A DNA stretch of 64,000 bases, taken from contig NZ_CP114287.1 of assembly GCF_027111295.1 (NCBI RefSeq), forward strand, positions 434,001 through 498,000, read 5' to 3'. A model generated the notes under the pieces. It was not told the DNA's origin. It ran no database searches and saw only the letters and a program-made list of their open reading frames with translations. The translations under genes and the position numbers were made by a program. Shown here piece after piece: positions 8,557-18,211 of the stretch. The DNA comes from Flavobacterium gelatinilyticum (GTDB lineage: Bacteria > Bacteroidota > Bacteroidia > Flavobacteriales > Flavobacteriaceae). Numbering within the stretch: position 1 is the stretch's first letter; each line of letters opens with the position of its first letter.

Positions 8557-8592
8557 TCGCTTCGCTCAGAGTTCACTTGTCGAACTATATAA

Positions 8593-8622
8593 AAAATGCC
8601 TCTTAAATTTAAGAGGCATTTT
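8593..8622. terminator. Bidirectional intrinsic terminator
   Basis: A perfect 30-bp palindrome, AAAATGCCTCTTAAA and its complement, followed by T-rich sequence on both strands. It lies between the convergent exonuclease and acs genes and serves both. Confidence 0.93.
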
Positions 8623-8642
8623 GTTTTTATGTTTTAAGAATT

Positions 8643-10553
8643 TTAAGCTATTCTGTCTTTCATGATTTGTTCTACTACTTCCGGATTCAACAAAGTTGAA
8701 GTATCTCCAAAGTTAGAGAAATCACCTTCGGCAATTTTACGTAAAATTCTACGCATAATTTTTCCGGAACGTGTTTTTGGCAATCCTGAAACAAACTGAA
8801 TTTTATCCAGTTTTGCAATTGGCCCAATGTGATCCGCAATATACTGATTGATCTCTTTGGTCAGGTTTGTTCTGTCTCTGACTTCTCCGGTTTCTTTTAG
8901 AATAACAAAACCATATAAAGCATTTCCTTTAATATCATGCGGGAATCCAACAATCGCAGACTCGGCAACCGCAGGGTGTTCGTTAATAGCATCCTCAATT
9001 GGAGCTGTTCCAAGATTATGTCCTGAAACAATTACAACGTCATCTACTCTACCCGTAATTCTGTAATATCCAACTTCGTCTCTTAGAGCACCGTCTCCTG
9101 TAAAATATTTTCCAGGGAAAGCAGAGAAATACGTTTCTTTGTAACGATCGTGATTACCCCAGATTGTTCTGGCAATACCCGGCCATGGGAATTTAATACA
9201 CAAACTTCCAACCACTTGGTTTCCTTCGATTTCATTACGTTTTTCATCCATCAAAACAGGCTGAATTCCCGGTAATGGCAATGTAGCGTAAGTTGGTTTT
9301 GTAGGTGTAACAAATGCAATTGGCGAAATCATGATTCCGCCGGTTTCTGTCTGCCACCAGGTATCAACCACCGGACATCTTTTATCTCCTACGTGGTCAT
9401 TGAACCAGTGCCATGCTTCTTCGTTAATAGGTTCTCCAACTGACCCAATAACTTTTAGAGATTTTAGAGGATATTTTTGAATATAATCTAAGCTTTCTTT
9501 TGCTAATGAACGAATTGCTGTTGGCGCTGTATAGAATTGTGTGATTTTATGTTTTTCGATAATATCCCAAAAACGGCTGAAATCAGGATAAGACGGCACT
9601 CCCTCAAAAATTACAGTTGTTCCTCCATTCAATAATGGTCCGTACAATATGTATGAGTGTCCGGTAATCCAGCCAATATCTGCAGTACACCAGAAAATAT
9701 CATTTTCTTCGTGGCTGAATACATTTTTAAAAGTATAAGCTGTATATACCATGTACCCTGCTGTAGTATGCACCATACCTTTTGGCTTTCCTGTTGATCC
9801 TGAAGTATATAAGATAAATAACGGATCTTCGGCATCCATAATTTCAGCAACACTGTTATCCAGAGCTGCGTCTAATAATGGCTGTAACCAAATATCACGG
9901 CCTTCTCTCATTGCTACTTCAGTTTTTGTTCTTTTTACAACTAAAACTGTAGAAACAGACGGGCAGGTTTCAAGAGCTTCATCAACAATGGCTTTTAAGT
10001 CGATTGTTTTATTTCCTCTGTAACCGCCATCAGATGTGATTACCATTTTGCATTCGCAGTCAATAATTCTTGCTGATAATGCAGAAGCAGAAAATCCTGC
10101 AAAAACTACAGAGTGAATTGCCCCAATTCTGGCGCAGGCTAAAACAGCAACTGCAAGTTCCGGAATCATTGGCAGATAGATACATACGCGGTCTCCTTTT
10201 GTAATTCCCTGATCGCGAAGAACATTCGCCATTTTAGAAACTCGCTCGTATAATTCGTTATAAGTTATGTGTAATGCTTCTTCAGAAGGATCATTCGGTT
10301 CAAAAATAACAGCCGTTTTATCTCCTCTTTTGCTTAGATGTCTATCAATACAATTTTTAGTAATATTTACTTTTGCATCAGTAAACCATTTCACTTCGGC
10401 ATCGGCCATATTAAAATCAACAACCTTTTCCCACTGTTGATACCATGTAAAATTTTCTTCAGCAATTTTTCCCCAAAACTTTCTCGGCTCCCTTATGGAC
10501 TTATTGTAATGTTTAAAATATTGTTCTAAATTTTCTATTTTATAATAACTCAT
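8643..10553 (-). CDS. acs: Acetyl-CoA synthetase (acetate-CoA ligase)
   Basis: Activates acetate to acetyl-CoA via acetyl-AMP in the cytosol. 636 residues, a typical length. The AMP-binding signature is YTSGSTGKPKGMVH, followed by the Acs-type TVDTWWQTETGG motif and the TGDG hinge. The C-terminal domain ends with PKTRSGKIMRR, whose Lys is the conserved catalytic and acetylation site. It is convergent with the CBS/DUF294-exonuclease pair. A 500-base gap separates it from ilvC upstream, with a minus-strand terminator at 10714-10747, so acs should have its own promoter in 10554-10713. I saw no clear TAnnTTTG box there. Confidence 0.97.
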   Translation of the reverse strand: MSYYKIENLEQYFKHYNKSIREPRKFWGKIAEENFTWYQQWEKVVDFNMADAEVKWFTDAKVNITKNCIDRHLSKRGDKTAVIFEPNDPSEEALHITYNELYERVSKMANVLRDQGITKGDRVCIYLPMIPELAVAVLACARIGAIHSVVFAGFSASALSARIIDCECKMVITSDGGYRGNKTIDLKAIVDEALETCPSVSTVLVVKRTKTEVAMREGRDIWLQPLLDAALDNSVAEIMDAEDPLFILYTSGSTGKPKGMVHTTAGYMVYTAYTFKNVFSHEENDIFWCTADIGWITGHSYILYGPLLNGGTTVIFEGVPSYPDFSRFWDIIEKHKITQFYTAPTAIRSLAKESLDYIQKYPLKSLKVIGSVGEPINEEAWHWFNDHVGDKRCPVVDTWWQTETGGIMISPIAFVTPTKPTYATLPLPGIQPVLMDEKRNEIEGNQVVGSLCIKFPWPGIARTIWGNHDRYKETYFSAFPGKYFTGDGALRDEVGYYRITGRVDDVVIVSGHNLGTAPIEDAINEHPAVAESAIVGFPHDIKGNALYGFVILKETGEVRDRTNLTKEINQYIADHIGPIAKLDKIQFVSGLPKTRSGKIMRRILRKIAEGDFSNFGDTSTLLNPEVVEQIMKDRIA

Positions 10554-10713
10554 AGTTTTGTTGAATTTTTTTATAAATGTATTAAATCTGCTTCTATTCT
10601 TAAAATTATTTAATTCATTAATTATATTAAAAAAATGAACATTATTAACAAAATGTTATTTTTTTTAAAGTTTATCCTAAAAAAAGAGGATTTATCGCCA
10701 AAAAGTGAATCAC

Positions 10714-10747
10714 AAAAAAGGCGCGATAAATGAATATCACACCTTTT
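10714..10747 (-). terminator. Intrinsic terminator after ilvC
   Basis: Read on the minus strand: AAAAGGTGTGATA, loop TTCATT, TATCGCGCCTTTTTT. The 9-bp core includes two G-U pairs that work only in the minus-strand RNA. On the plus strand they would be C-A mismatches, which shows the orientation. It lies about 300 bases past ilvC and 160 before acs. Confidence 0.75.
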
Positions 10748-10898
10748 AATTTAACAAATTTCAATAACAATTAATTTTGTAATTCTGCATTACAATATTC
10801 TATCTATTTCGAAAATAGCAGCATCATTATTAATTAAAACAGAAATTTAAACAAAGCATATTTTTGTTTAAAAACATGCCCCTTTTATAGGGATTAGC

Positions 10899-10935
10899 TT
10901 CACTTAACTTACTTGTATATTTGAAGTTAAGTGAA
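10899..10935. repeat. 12-bp perfect inverted repeat in the ilvC 3' region
   Basis: TTCACTTAACTT (10899-10910) and AAGTTAAGTGAA (10924-10935), loop of 13 bases. No T-run follows on either strand, so it is not an ordinary terminator. It could protect the ilvC mRNA end or bind a protein. Confidence 0.6.
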
Positions 10936-11052
10936 TGCAATATGCATCTATATCCATTTACTTTAATAAGTGCTTACTAATTCAAAATATTAACCTAAAA
11001 CATTGATACAGAGCAAATTTCACTAAAAAATAAGTGAAAATTCCCAAATTTA

Positions 11053-12522
11053 TTATCCAATTTTTTTCATTGCGGTCATAGACTCTCTTAACCACGCTCC
11101 TACTTCTTCGATAGGGTGCTGGCGGATTTCTTTATTAACAGCAATTAAAACAGTATTGTCTACTCCGTTTGAAGTTGAAAACGGTTTTCCAATAATATTA
11201 GTATCCACTTTCTTCATGAATTCAGTCAACAATGGCTTACATGCATGATCAAACAAATAACATCCGTACTCAGCGGTATCAGAAATTACACGGTTCATTT
11301 CGAATAATTTCTTTCTTGCAATTGTGTTTGCAATTAATGGTAATTCGTGTAATGACTCGTAGTAAGCTGATTCTTCGATAATTCCTGCTTCTGTCATAGT
11401 TTCAAAAGCTAACTCTACACCTGCTTTTACCATAGCAATCATTAAAACTCCATTGTCAAAATATTCCTGCTCAGAAATTGGAGCTTCCTGCGGTGCTGTT
11501 TTTTCGAAGTTAGTTTCTCCTGTAGCCGCTCTCCATTTTAATAAGTTAACATCGTCGTTAGCCCAGTCAGCCATCATAGTTCTTGAGAATTCTCCAGAAA
11601 TGATATCGTCCTGGTGTTTTTGGAATAACGGACGCATAATGTCTTTTAATTCCTCAGCCAATTCGTATGCTTCAATTTTTGAAGGATTATTTAAACGATC
11701 CATCATATTTGTAATACCACCGTGTTTCAAAGCTTCAGTGATAGTTTCCCATCCGTACTGAATTAATTTTGAAGCATAAGCAGCATCGATTCCTTTTTCA
11801 ACCATTTTATCAAAACACAAAATAGATCCAGTTTGAAGAAGACCACAAAGAATAGTCTGTTCTCCCATTAAATCTGATTTTACCTCTGCTACGAAAGAAG
11901 ATCTTAAAACTCCTGCTCTGTGTCCTCCAGTTGCTACAGCGTAAGCTTTCGCCTGATCTAAACCTAATCCGTTTGGATCGTTTTCAGGGTGAACCGCGAT
12001 AAGTGTTGGCACACCAAAACCTCTTTTGTATTCTTCACGAACCTCAGAACCAGGACATTTAGGAGCACACATAATAACTGTGATATCTTTACGAATCTGC
12101 ATTCCTTCTTCGACAATATTAAAACCGTGAGAATAAGCCAAAGTTGAATCTTGTTTCATTAATGGCATAATTGCATTAACTACAGAAGTGTGTTGTTTAT
12201 CCGGAGTTAAGTTGCAAACTAAATCAGCAGTTGGAATCAATTCTTCATACGTACCAACTGTAAATCCGTTTTCAGTTGCATTTTTATATGAAGCTCTCTT
12301 TTCAGCAATTGCATCTGCACGCAATGCATAAGAAATGTCTAAACCAGAATCTCTCATATTTAAACCTTGATTCAAACCTTGTGCACCACAACCAACAATA
12401 ACAACTTTTTTTCCTGCTAATGCTGCAATTCCGTCTGCAAATTCTGACTGCTCCATAAATTCGCAAACTCCTAGTTGCTCTAATTGTAATCTAAGTGGTA
12501 ATGTGTTGAAATAATTTGCCAT
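11053..12522 (-). CDS. ilvC: Ketol-acid reductoisomerase (class II)
   Basis: Converts acetolactate and acetohydroxybutyrate to the dihydroxy acids of valine and isoleucine synthesis, using NADPH and Mg. 489 residues matches the long class II enzyme of enteric bacteria rather than the 330-residue class I. The Rossmann motif is [20 protein letters not shown], and the duplicated C-terminal helical domain has its metal ligands in [20 protein letters not shown]. It is the last gene of the ilvD-B-N-C run, 87 bases after ilvN. Expression should depend on the attenuator in front of ilvD. Confidence 0.97.
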   Translation of the reverse strand: MANYFNTLPLRLQLEQLGVCEFMEQSEFADGIAALAGKKVVIVGCGAQGLNQGLNMRDSGLDISYALRADAIAEKRASYKNATENGFTVGTYEELIPTADLVCNLTPDKQHTSVVNAIMPLMKQDSTLAYSHGFNIVEEGMQIRKDITVIMCAPKCPGSEVREEYKRGFGVPTLIAVHPENDPNGLGLDQAKAYAVATGGHRAGVLRSSFVAEVKSDLMGEQTILCGLLQTGSILCFDKMVEKGIDAAYASKLIQYGWETITEALKHGGITNMMDRLNNPSKIEAYELAEELKDIMRPLFQKHQDDIISGEFSRTMMADWANDDVNLLKWRAATGETNFEKTAPQEAPISEQEYFDNGVLMIAMVKAGVELAFETMTEAGIIEESAYYESLHELPLIANTIARKKLFEMNRVISDTAEYGCYLFDHACKPLLTEFMKKVDTNIIGKPFSTSNGVDNTVLIAVNKEIRQHPIEEVGAWLRESMTAMKKIG

Positions 12523-12609
12523 TTTGTTTTAAAATATTTAATGAAATGAAATTTAATAATTAATTTGTATATAAATGATTGTGATGATGTTATATCACAT
12601 TTTATTTTT

Positions 12610-13131
12610 TTATTTGAAGGTTTCTAACAATGCCGAAATCTCCATTTTTTGTTTTGAAACCGAAATTCTTCCAGAACGTACAAACTGCATGATTCCATAT
12701 GGCTTGAATTTTGCGTACAATTCCTCAATTTCTGATCGTCTTCCTGATTTTGAAATCACGAAGAAATCTCTTGAAACAGTTACAATTGTCGCCTGGCTTT
12801 CTTTGATGATATTCTGAATTTGTTTTTCGTCAAACAACAAACTTGAAGCGATTTTGAACAATGCATTTTCAAGATAAATTGTTTCTTCATCTGTATGATA
12901 AAATGCTTTTATAACCTCAATTTGCTTTTCAATCTGTCCTACGATATTCTGAACCCATTTCTCTGTAGTATTTACTACGATGATAAATCTTGAAACATTC
13001 TCTATTTCTGATTCAGAAACATTTAGACTTAGTATATTAATGTGACGCTTTAAGAATATACCTGATATTCTGTTTAATAAACCCACGTTATTTTCTGAGT
13101 ATACCGATATGGTAAATGTTTTATCTTCCAT
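12610..13131 (-). CDS. ilvN: Acetolactate synthase small (regulatory) subunit
   Basis: 173 residues with an N-terminal ACT domain (FTISVYSENNVGLLNRISGI and the following NILSLNVSESE), which binds valine for feedback control in this family, then the ALS_ss C-terminal domain. It associates with the large subunit encoded 84 bases upstream. The gap on each side carries a spacer rather than an overlap, unusual for genes whose products form one complex. Confidence 0.95.
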   Translation of the reverse strand: MEDKTFTISVYSENNVGLLNRISGIFLKRHINILSLNVSESEIENVSRFIIVVNTTEKWVQNIVGQIEKQIEVIKAFYHTDEETIYLENALFKIASSLLFDEKQIQNIIKESQATIVTVSRDFFVISKSGRRSEIEELYAKFKPYGIMQFVRSGRISVSKQKMEISALLETFK

Positions 13132-13139
13132 GTTGTTTT

Positions 13140-13208
13140 TTAGTTTTTTTAGTTTCAGGTTTCACGTTCCAAGTTTTAAACTTGCAACCTGAAACATGAA
13201 ACATGAAA
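13140..13208. repeat. GTTTCAGG word inverted repeat, ilvB-ilvN gap
   Basis: The left arm AGTTTCAGGTTTCACGTTCC and the right arm AACCTGAAACATGAAAC mirror each other around AAGTTTTAAACTTG. The word is the same as in the gaps at 27337-27417 and 41150-41195. Confidence 0.75.
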
Positions 13209-13215
13209 CCTTTTT

Positions 13216-14904
13216 TTAACTTAATCTAATTTCTGACACACAAGCTCCTGTTGGAATCATTGGGAAAACGTTGTTTTCTTTTTCAACAACGACTTCTAAG
13301 AAATAGGAATCTTTCGAAGCCAGCATTTCTGCAATAGCTACGTCAAGATCTTCTCTTTGTGTAACTTTTTTAGATTTGATATGATATCCTTCGGCAATGG
13401 CAATGAAATTTGGATTAATCATTCGGGTAGAAGCATATCTGTTATCAAAGAATAATTCCTGCCATTGGCGAACCATTCCTAAAAATTCATTGTTTAAAAC
13501 CACGATTTTAACCGGAACTTCGGTTTGGAAAATCGTTCCAAGTTCCTGAATGGTCATCTGGAAACCACCATCGCCAATAATCGCAACTACTTCACGCTCT
13601 GGTTTACCCATTTTAGCACCAATTGCTGCAGGAAGTGCGAATCCCATAGTTCCTAAACCTCCTGAAGTAATATTACTTTTAGTCGAATTGAACTTAGCGT
13701 ATCGGCAGGCAAACATTTGGTGCTGACCAACATCAGAAACAATAATTGCGTCTCCATTTGAATGTTTGTTGATCATTTCAATAGTTTCTCCCATTGAAAT
13801 TCCTTTGCCGTTTGTTGGATTTAATTCTTCTTTAATTACAGAATCGTATTCAACCTTACTTAATTCTTTAAACTCATTATGCCATGCATCGTGAGATTTT
13901 GCCTCAAGAAGCGGTAATAAAGCTGCTAAAGATTCTTTTACATCTCCTAAAACAGCGATTTCTGTTTTAACGTTTTTATCAATCTCTGCCGGATCAATTT
14001 CGAAGTGAATCACTTTTGCCTGTTTAGCATAAGTACTTAATTTACCTGTAACACGATCATCGAAACGCATTCCGAAAGCGATTAAAACATCACATTCGTT
14101 TGTTAGTAAATTAGGCGCATAATTTCCGTGCATTCCTAACATTCCCACATTTAGCGGATGATCTGTTGGTAAAGCAGAAAGTCCTAAAATTGTCCATCCA
14201 GCCGGTATTCCTGATTTTTCGATTACTGCTTTAAATTCGGCTTCAGCCTGACCTAAAATAATTCCCTGTCCGAAAACAATGAAAGGTTTTTTAGCACTGT
14301 TGATTAAAGCGGCAGCTTCGGCAACTTTGTCAAGGTTTAATTTTGGAACCGGAACATAACTTCTTATCCCTGTGCATTTTTCGTAACTAAAATCAAACTC
14401 GTCAAACTGAGCGTTTTTAGTAATATCGACCAATACAGGTCCCGGACGCCCGGAACGTGCAATATAGAATGCTTTTGCGATAATTTCGGGAATCTGAGAA
14501 GCTTCAGTAACCTGAAAATTCCATTTTGTAACCGGAGTTGAAATTCCGATGATATCCGTTTCCTGAAAAGCATCAGAACCTAATAAATGTCTTCCAACTT
14601 GTCCAGTAATACAAACCAACGGTGTAGAATCGATTTGTGCATCAGCGATTCCGGTCACTAAATTGGTTGCTCCCGGTCCAGAAGTAGCGATTGCAACCCC
14701 TACTTTTCCTGTGGCTCTGGCATATCCCTGAGCGGCGTGGGTAGCGCCTTGTTCGTGACGCACCAAAACGTGGTGCAACTGGTCCTGAAATTTATATAAT
14801 TCGTCGTAAACCGGCATTATGGCTCCTCCCGGATATCCATAAATTAAGTCTACTCCTTCTTCTAACAAACATCTGATAACGGCTTCTGCCCCTGATATTC
14901 TCAT
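13216..14904 (-). CDS. ilvB: Acetolactate synthase large (catalytic) subunit
   Basis: TPP-dependent first common step of branched-chain amino acid synthesis. 562 residues from the ATG at 14904; a TTG eight codons earlier is open but not needed, since the family starts at MRISGAEA. Seen are YGYPGGAIMPVYDEL with its neighbour Glu in RHEQGATHAAQGYARATG (TPP activation), the central FAD-type domain, and the TPP/Mg motif GDGGFQMTIQELGT. It follows ilvD after a 155-base word-repeat gap and pairs with ilvN. Confidence 0.96.
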   Translation of the reverse strand: MRISGAEAVIRCLLEEGVDLIYGYPGGAIMPVYDELYKFQDQLHHVLVRHEQGATHAAQGYARATGKVGVAIATSGPGATNLVTGIADAQIDSTPLVCITGQVGRHLLGSDAFQETDIIGISTPVTKWNFQVTEASQIPEIIAKAFYIARSGRPGPVLVDITKNAQFDEFDFSYEKCTGIRSYVPVPKLNLDKVAEAAALINSAKKPFIVFGQGIILGQAEAEFKAVIEKSGIPAGWTILGLSALPTDHPLNVGMLGMHGNYAPNLLTNECDVLIAFGMRFDDRVTGKLSTYAKQAKVIHFEIDPAEIDKNVKTEIAVLGDVKESLAALLPLLEAKSHDAWHNEFKELSKVEYDSVIKEELNPTNGKGISMGETIEMINKHSNGDAIIVSDVGQHQMFACRYAKFNSTKSNITSGGLGTMGFALPAAIGAKMGKPEREVVAIIGDGGFQMTIQELGTIFQTEVPVKIVVLNNEFLGMVRQWQELFFDNRYASTRMINPNFIAIAEGYHIKSKKVTQREDLDVAIAEMLASKDSYFLEVVVEKENNVFPMIPTGACVSEIRLS

Positions 14905-14926
14905 AGTATATTGTTTTTTCAATGTC

Positions 14927-15050
14927 AAAATTCAATTCCAAAATTCAATGGCAATGGTAAAATTCAATTTCAATTATAAATTTTAAATTGAATTTTTTAT
15001 TTATTACTATTTGAATTTTGTTATTGTCATTGATATTGATTTTTGATATT
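14927..15050. repeat. AATTCAATT word inverted repeat, ilvD-ilvB gap
   Basis: AAAATTCAATTCCAAAATTC and AAAATTCAATTTCAATT on one arm, AAATTGAATTTTTTA and TTTGAATTTTG on the other. No gene or terminator was seen in the gap. Confidence 0.7.
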
Positions 15051-15059
15051 ATTTTAAAA

Positions 15060-16733
15060 TTAATTATCGGTTACACATCCTGTTGATGCGCTTGAAACCG
15101 ATCTGGCGTATTTAAGTAAAACTCCTCTGTCGACTTTTAAAGGCGGCTTAACCCATGCTGCTTTTCTTGCTGCAAATTCCTCGTCAGATATTTTCAGGTC
15201 GATAGTATTTTTTACAGCATCGATAGCGATTAAATCTCCATCTTTTACAAGTGCAATACCACCTCCGTCATAAGCCTCTGGTGTTACGTGTCCTACCACG
15301 AATCCGTGCGAACCTCCGGAGAATCGGCCGTCTGTGATTAGTGCACAGCTGCTTCCTAATCCGGCTCCAATGATGGCAGATGTAGGTTTTAGCATTTCCG
15401 GCATTCCCGGACCACCTTTTGGCCCGCATCCTCTAATGACGACTACATTACCTGGTTTAATCTTTCCGGCCTGAAGTCCCGGAATTACTTCAAATTCACC
15501 TTCAAATACTACAGCCGGTCCTTCGAAATATTCTCCTTCTTTTCCGCTGATTTTTGCTACAGCACCTTCAGAAGCAAGATTTCCGTATAAAACCTGAATA
15601 TTTCCTGTTGGTTTTAACGCTTTTTGAATTTCATGAATTACTTCTTGTCCGTCTTGTAAATCCGGAGTTGAAGCTAAGTTTTCAGCAACTGTTTTCCCTG
15701 TTACCGTTAAACAATCTCCGTGAATAAGTCCTACTTTTAGTAAATATTTCATTACCCCCGGAATACCTCCAACTTCGTGAATATCTTCCATCATATATTT
15801 ACCGCTTGGTTTCATATCGGCAAGAACAGGCGTTCTGTCGTTAATAGCCTGAAAATCATCAAGAGTAATGGTAATTCCAACAGAATGTGCCATTGCAATT
15901 AAGTGCATAACAGCGTTTGTAGAACCTCCTAAAACAGCTACAATTGTAATAGCGTTTTCGAAAGCCTTACGAGTCATAATGTCTCTTGGCTTAATATCTT
16001 TTTCTAATAAAATTTTGATCGCTGCTCCGGCAGCAAGACATTCGTCTCTTTTTTCCTGGCTTAAAGCCGGATTAGAAGAACTGTATGGCATACTCATACC
16101 TAATGCTTCGATTGCAGAAGACATCGTATTTGCGGTATACATACCACCGCAGGCACCAGCACCCGGGCAGGCATTTTGAATAACACCTTTAAAATCTTCC
16201 GGAGTAATTTCGCCTTTTACTTTTTTTCCTAAAGCTTCAAAAGCAGAAACAATGTTTAAAGATTCTCCTTTCCATTTTCCTGAGTGTATTGAACCTCCGT
16301 AAACCATCATTGACGGACGGTTTAATCTTCCCATTGCGATTAACGCTCCGGGCATATTTTTATCGCAGCCGGGAATAGCAATAATACTGTCGTACCACTG
16401 TGCTCCGGCAACAGTTTCGATAGAATCTGCAATTACATCTCTGGAAACCAAAGAATAACGCATTCCTTCGGTTCCATTTGAAATTCCGTCACTAACGCCA
16501 ATAGTATTAAAAATAAGTCCGACCAGATCAGCATCCCAAACACCTTTTTTAACATCCTGAGCTAAATCATTTAAGTGCATGTTGCAGGTATTTCCGTCGT
16601 AACCCATGCTGACAATACCTACTTGTGCTTTTTTCAAATCTTCTTCAGTTAAACCAATTCCGTATAACATGGCTTGCGCCGCAGGTTGTGTCTGATCTTG
16701 GGTGATGGTCTTGCTGTACTTATTTAATTCCAT
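15060..16733 (-). CDS. ilvD: Dihydroxy-acid dehydratase
   Basis: Fe-S enzyme forming the 2-keto acids of valine and isoleucine. 557 residues, the normal length. Cluster Cys residues are seen in [17 protein letters not shown] and the [16 protein letters not shown] stretch. The C-terminal part has [19 protein letters not shown]. First gene of the ilv run, directly behind a leader-peptide attenuator (leader at 16820-16894, terminator at 16766-16797), so it is likely induced when charged tRNA-Ile or tRNA-Val is scarce. Confidence 0.97.
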   Translation of the reverse strand: MELNKYSKTITQDQTQPAAQAMLYGIGLTEEDLKKAQVGIVSMGYDGNTCNMHLNDLAQDVKKGVWDADLVGLIFNTIGVSDGISNGTEGMRYSLVSRDVIADSIETVAGAQWYDSIIAIPGCDKNMPGALIAMGRLNRPSMMVYGGSIHSGKWKGESLNIVSAFEALGKKVKGEITPEDFKGVIQNACPGAGACGGMYTANTMSSAIEALGMSMPYSSSNPALSQEKRDECLAAGAAIKILLEKDIKPRDIMTRKAFENAITIVAVLGGSTNAVMHLIAMAHSVGITITLDDFQAINDRTPVLADMKPSGKYMMEDIHEVGGIPGVMKYLLKVGLIHGDCLTVTGKTVAENLASTPDLQDGQEVIHEIQKALKPTGNIQVLYGNLASEGAVAKISGKEGEYFEGPAVVFEGEFEVIPGLQAGKIKPGNVVVIRGCGPKGGPGMPEMLKPTSAIIGAGLGSSCALITDGRFSGGSHGFVVGHVTPEAYDGGGIALVKDGDLIAIDAVKNTIDLKISDEEFAARKAAWVKPPLKVDRGVLLKYARSVSSASTGCVTDN

Positions 16734-16765
16734 TATTGTCTTGTTTTTTTACTTTATTTTTATTC

Positions 16766-16797
16766 AAAAAAAAACCTTCCAGTATTTGGAAGGTTTG
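16766..16797 (-). terminator. Attenuator terminator before ilvD
   Basis: Minus strand: AAACCTTCCA, loop AATAC, TGGAAGGTTT, then nine T in total. It lies 23 bases after the leader stop and 32 bases before the ilvD ATG, too close to be the leuB terminator. GGAAGG of plus-strand 16788-16793 can instead be paired by the end of the leader (16825-16831, minus GGAATGG, one bulged base), giving an antiterminator. Confidence 0.9.
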
Positions 16798-16819
16798 TAA
16801 TATAGTTTTTCAATTATAT

Positions 16820-16894
16820 TTATACCATTCCCGCTGCAGATGTGCTGAACACATTGACAACAACGACAGAAGTGATAATAATTGAGATTTGCAT
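16820..16894 (-). CDS. ilv leader peptide (Ile/Val-rich)
   Basis: A 24-codon ORF, ATG to TAA, whose product begins MQISIIITSVVVVNV and ends AAGMV. It has four Ile (positions 3, 5, 6, 7) and six Val (10-13, 15, 24) codons, far above chance and matching the products of the genes that follow. The terminator starts just after it. This is the layout of ribosome-mediated transcription attenuation: stalling at the Ile/Val codons leaves the leader end free to pair with the terminator's first arm. A promoter -7 box lies 22 bases upstream. There is no Shine-Dalgarno, as is usual in Bacteroidetes. Confidence 0.88.
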   Translation of the reverse strand: MQISIIITSVVVVNVFSTSAAGMV

Positions 16895-16915
16895 TTCTTT
16901 ATTTTTTTAGTGTTA

Positions 16916-16923
16916 CAAAAGTA
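16916..16923 (-). promoter_or_regulatory. -7 promoter box for the ilv leader transcript
   Basis: TACTTTTG, an exact TAnnTTTG match. The start of transcription would fall near 16909, giving a 5' UTR of about 15 bases before the leader ATG. The -33 position has a T-run instead of TTG. Its place after leuB means ilvDBNC can be transcribed apart from leuAB. Confidence 0.6.
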
Positions 16924-17005
16924 CAAAAACTTTAAGAACTAAAAAAATAAAATCTCAACATTTTCAATACTTCTTGTTATTTAATTCATTATTTTAATAA
17001 AAAAT

Positions 17006-18124
17006 CTAAACTATTGTCGATTGACCAATCGAAACATTATCATTATTAAAATACAACAGATCATCTTTGCTGAAAATGAAATTAGAAACAAACTCTCCTA
17101 CTTCATTTGTACCAAATTTTGAATCCGGTTTTAAATCAACTGTAACCACTTCGTATTCAATTGCTTTTTCTATTGCTTTATGAATCATTTCAGCTTCTGT
17201 AAACAATCCGAAATGTTCCAAAAGCATTGCTGCCGATAAAATAGAAGCGATTGGGTTGGCAATATTTTTTCCTTTTGCCTGAGGATATGATCCGTGGATA
17301 GGTTCGAAAAGCGCATTATTTTCACCTAATGATGCCGAAGCCAATAAACCAATCGAACCTGTAATGACGCTGGCTTCATCTGATAAAATATCGCCAAATA
17401 AATTCTCAGTTAAAATCACATCAAATTGTTTTGGATTTAAAATCAGCTGCATTGCCGCATTATCTACAAATAAGAAGTCTAAGATTACATCAGGATAATT
17501 TTCTCCTACTTTCTGAACCACTTTTCTCCACAATCTTGAAGTTTCCAAAACATTCGCTTTGTCAACCATTGTAAGCTTTTTGCGTCGGTTTTGCGCTTGT
17601 TTAAAAGCTAAATGCGCAATTCTGGTGATTTCTTCTTCTGAATACTCACATAAATCTGAAGCATGTGTACCCTCTTCATTTAATGTTTTAGCTCCAAAAT
17701 AAGCACCGCCGGTTAATTCTCTGAAAATAGTAAAATCAGCTCCTTCAATAATTTCTCTTTTTAAAGGAGAAGCACCTACTAATGCTTTATAAGGTTTTAT
17801 AGGGCGAATGTTCGCAAACAAACCTAATTCTTTACGAAGTTTCAACAATCCCTGCTCCGGACGAACTTTTGCATTTGGATTATTATCGTATTTTGGATCT
17901 CCAATAGCACCAAATAAAACAGCATCAGTATTCAAACAAAGATTTAAAGTCTGCTCCGGGAGCGGATTTCCGGTTTTGTCAATGGCGATCGCTCCCATGA
18001 GAGCTTCTTCAAAAACAAATTCATGATTGTACACTTCACCAATAGCATACAATGCTTTCTTGGCTTGTGCAATAACTTCCGGTCCAATTCCGTCTCCTGG
18101 TAAAACTGCTATTTTCAAATTCAT
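17006..18124 (-). CDS. leuB: 3-Isopropylmalate dehydrogenase
   Basis: NAD-dependent oxidative decarboxylation of 3-isopropylmalate in leucine synthesis. 372 residues. N-terminal LPGDGIGPEV, the substrate-binding LKLRKELGLFANIRP, the catalytic Tyr/Lys region (ELTGGAYFG and MVDKANVLETSRLW) and the metal-binding NLFGDILSDEASVITGS are all present. It follows leuA by 87 bases. leuC and leuD, needed between the two reactions, are not in the window, so the pathway is split. Confidence 0.97.
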   Translation of the reverse strand: MNLKIAVLPGDGIGPEVIAQAKKALYAIGEVYNHEFVFEEALMGAIAIDKTGNPLPEQTLNLCLNTDAVLFGAIGDPKYDNNPNAKVRPEQGLLKLRKELGLFANIRPIKPYKALVGASPLKREIIEGADFTIFRELTGGAYFGAKTLNEEGTHASDLCEYSEEEITRIAHLAFKQAQNRRKKLTMVDKANVLETSRLWRKVVQKVGENYPDVILDFLFVDNAAMQLILNPKQFDVILTENLFGDILSDEASVITGSIGLLASASLGENNALFEPIHGSYPQAKGKNIANPIASILSAAMLLEHFGLFTEAEMIHKAIEKAIEYEVVTVDLKPDSKFGTNEVGEFVSNFIFSKDDLLYFNNDNVSIGQSTIV

Positions 18125-18211
18125 AACGTCTCGTTCTTTATGATTTAAATCTTTGTTTGTTTTTTCTTTTTTATTCTATTCTGTTTACTCTATTTTCTAT
18201 ATTCTTTTTAA

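Larger units (their letters stand above)
10554..11052. other. Non-coding gap between ilvC and acs
   Basis: Holds the probable terminator of the leu-ilv genes (10714-10747), a 12-bp inverted repeat (10899-10935), and the undefined acs promoter. No gene is seen. TTTATCGCC at 10691-10699 can also pair with part of the terminator stem (see findings). Confidence 0.6.

Noticed and set aside
12579..12600. Hairpin TGTGAT/ATCACA in the ilvN-ilvC gap as a terminator
   Set aside because: Only a 6-bp stem and no T-run on the minus strand; ilvC needs read-through.
16734..16920. T-box or other riboswitch before ilvD
   Set aside because: No T-box motif; the Ile/Val leader ORF plus terminator explains the region better.
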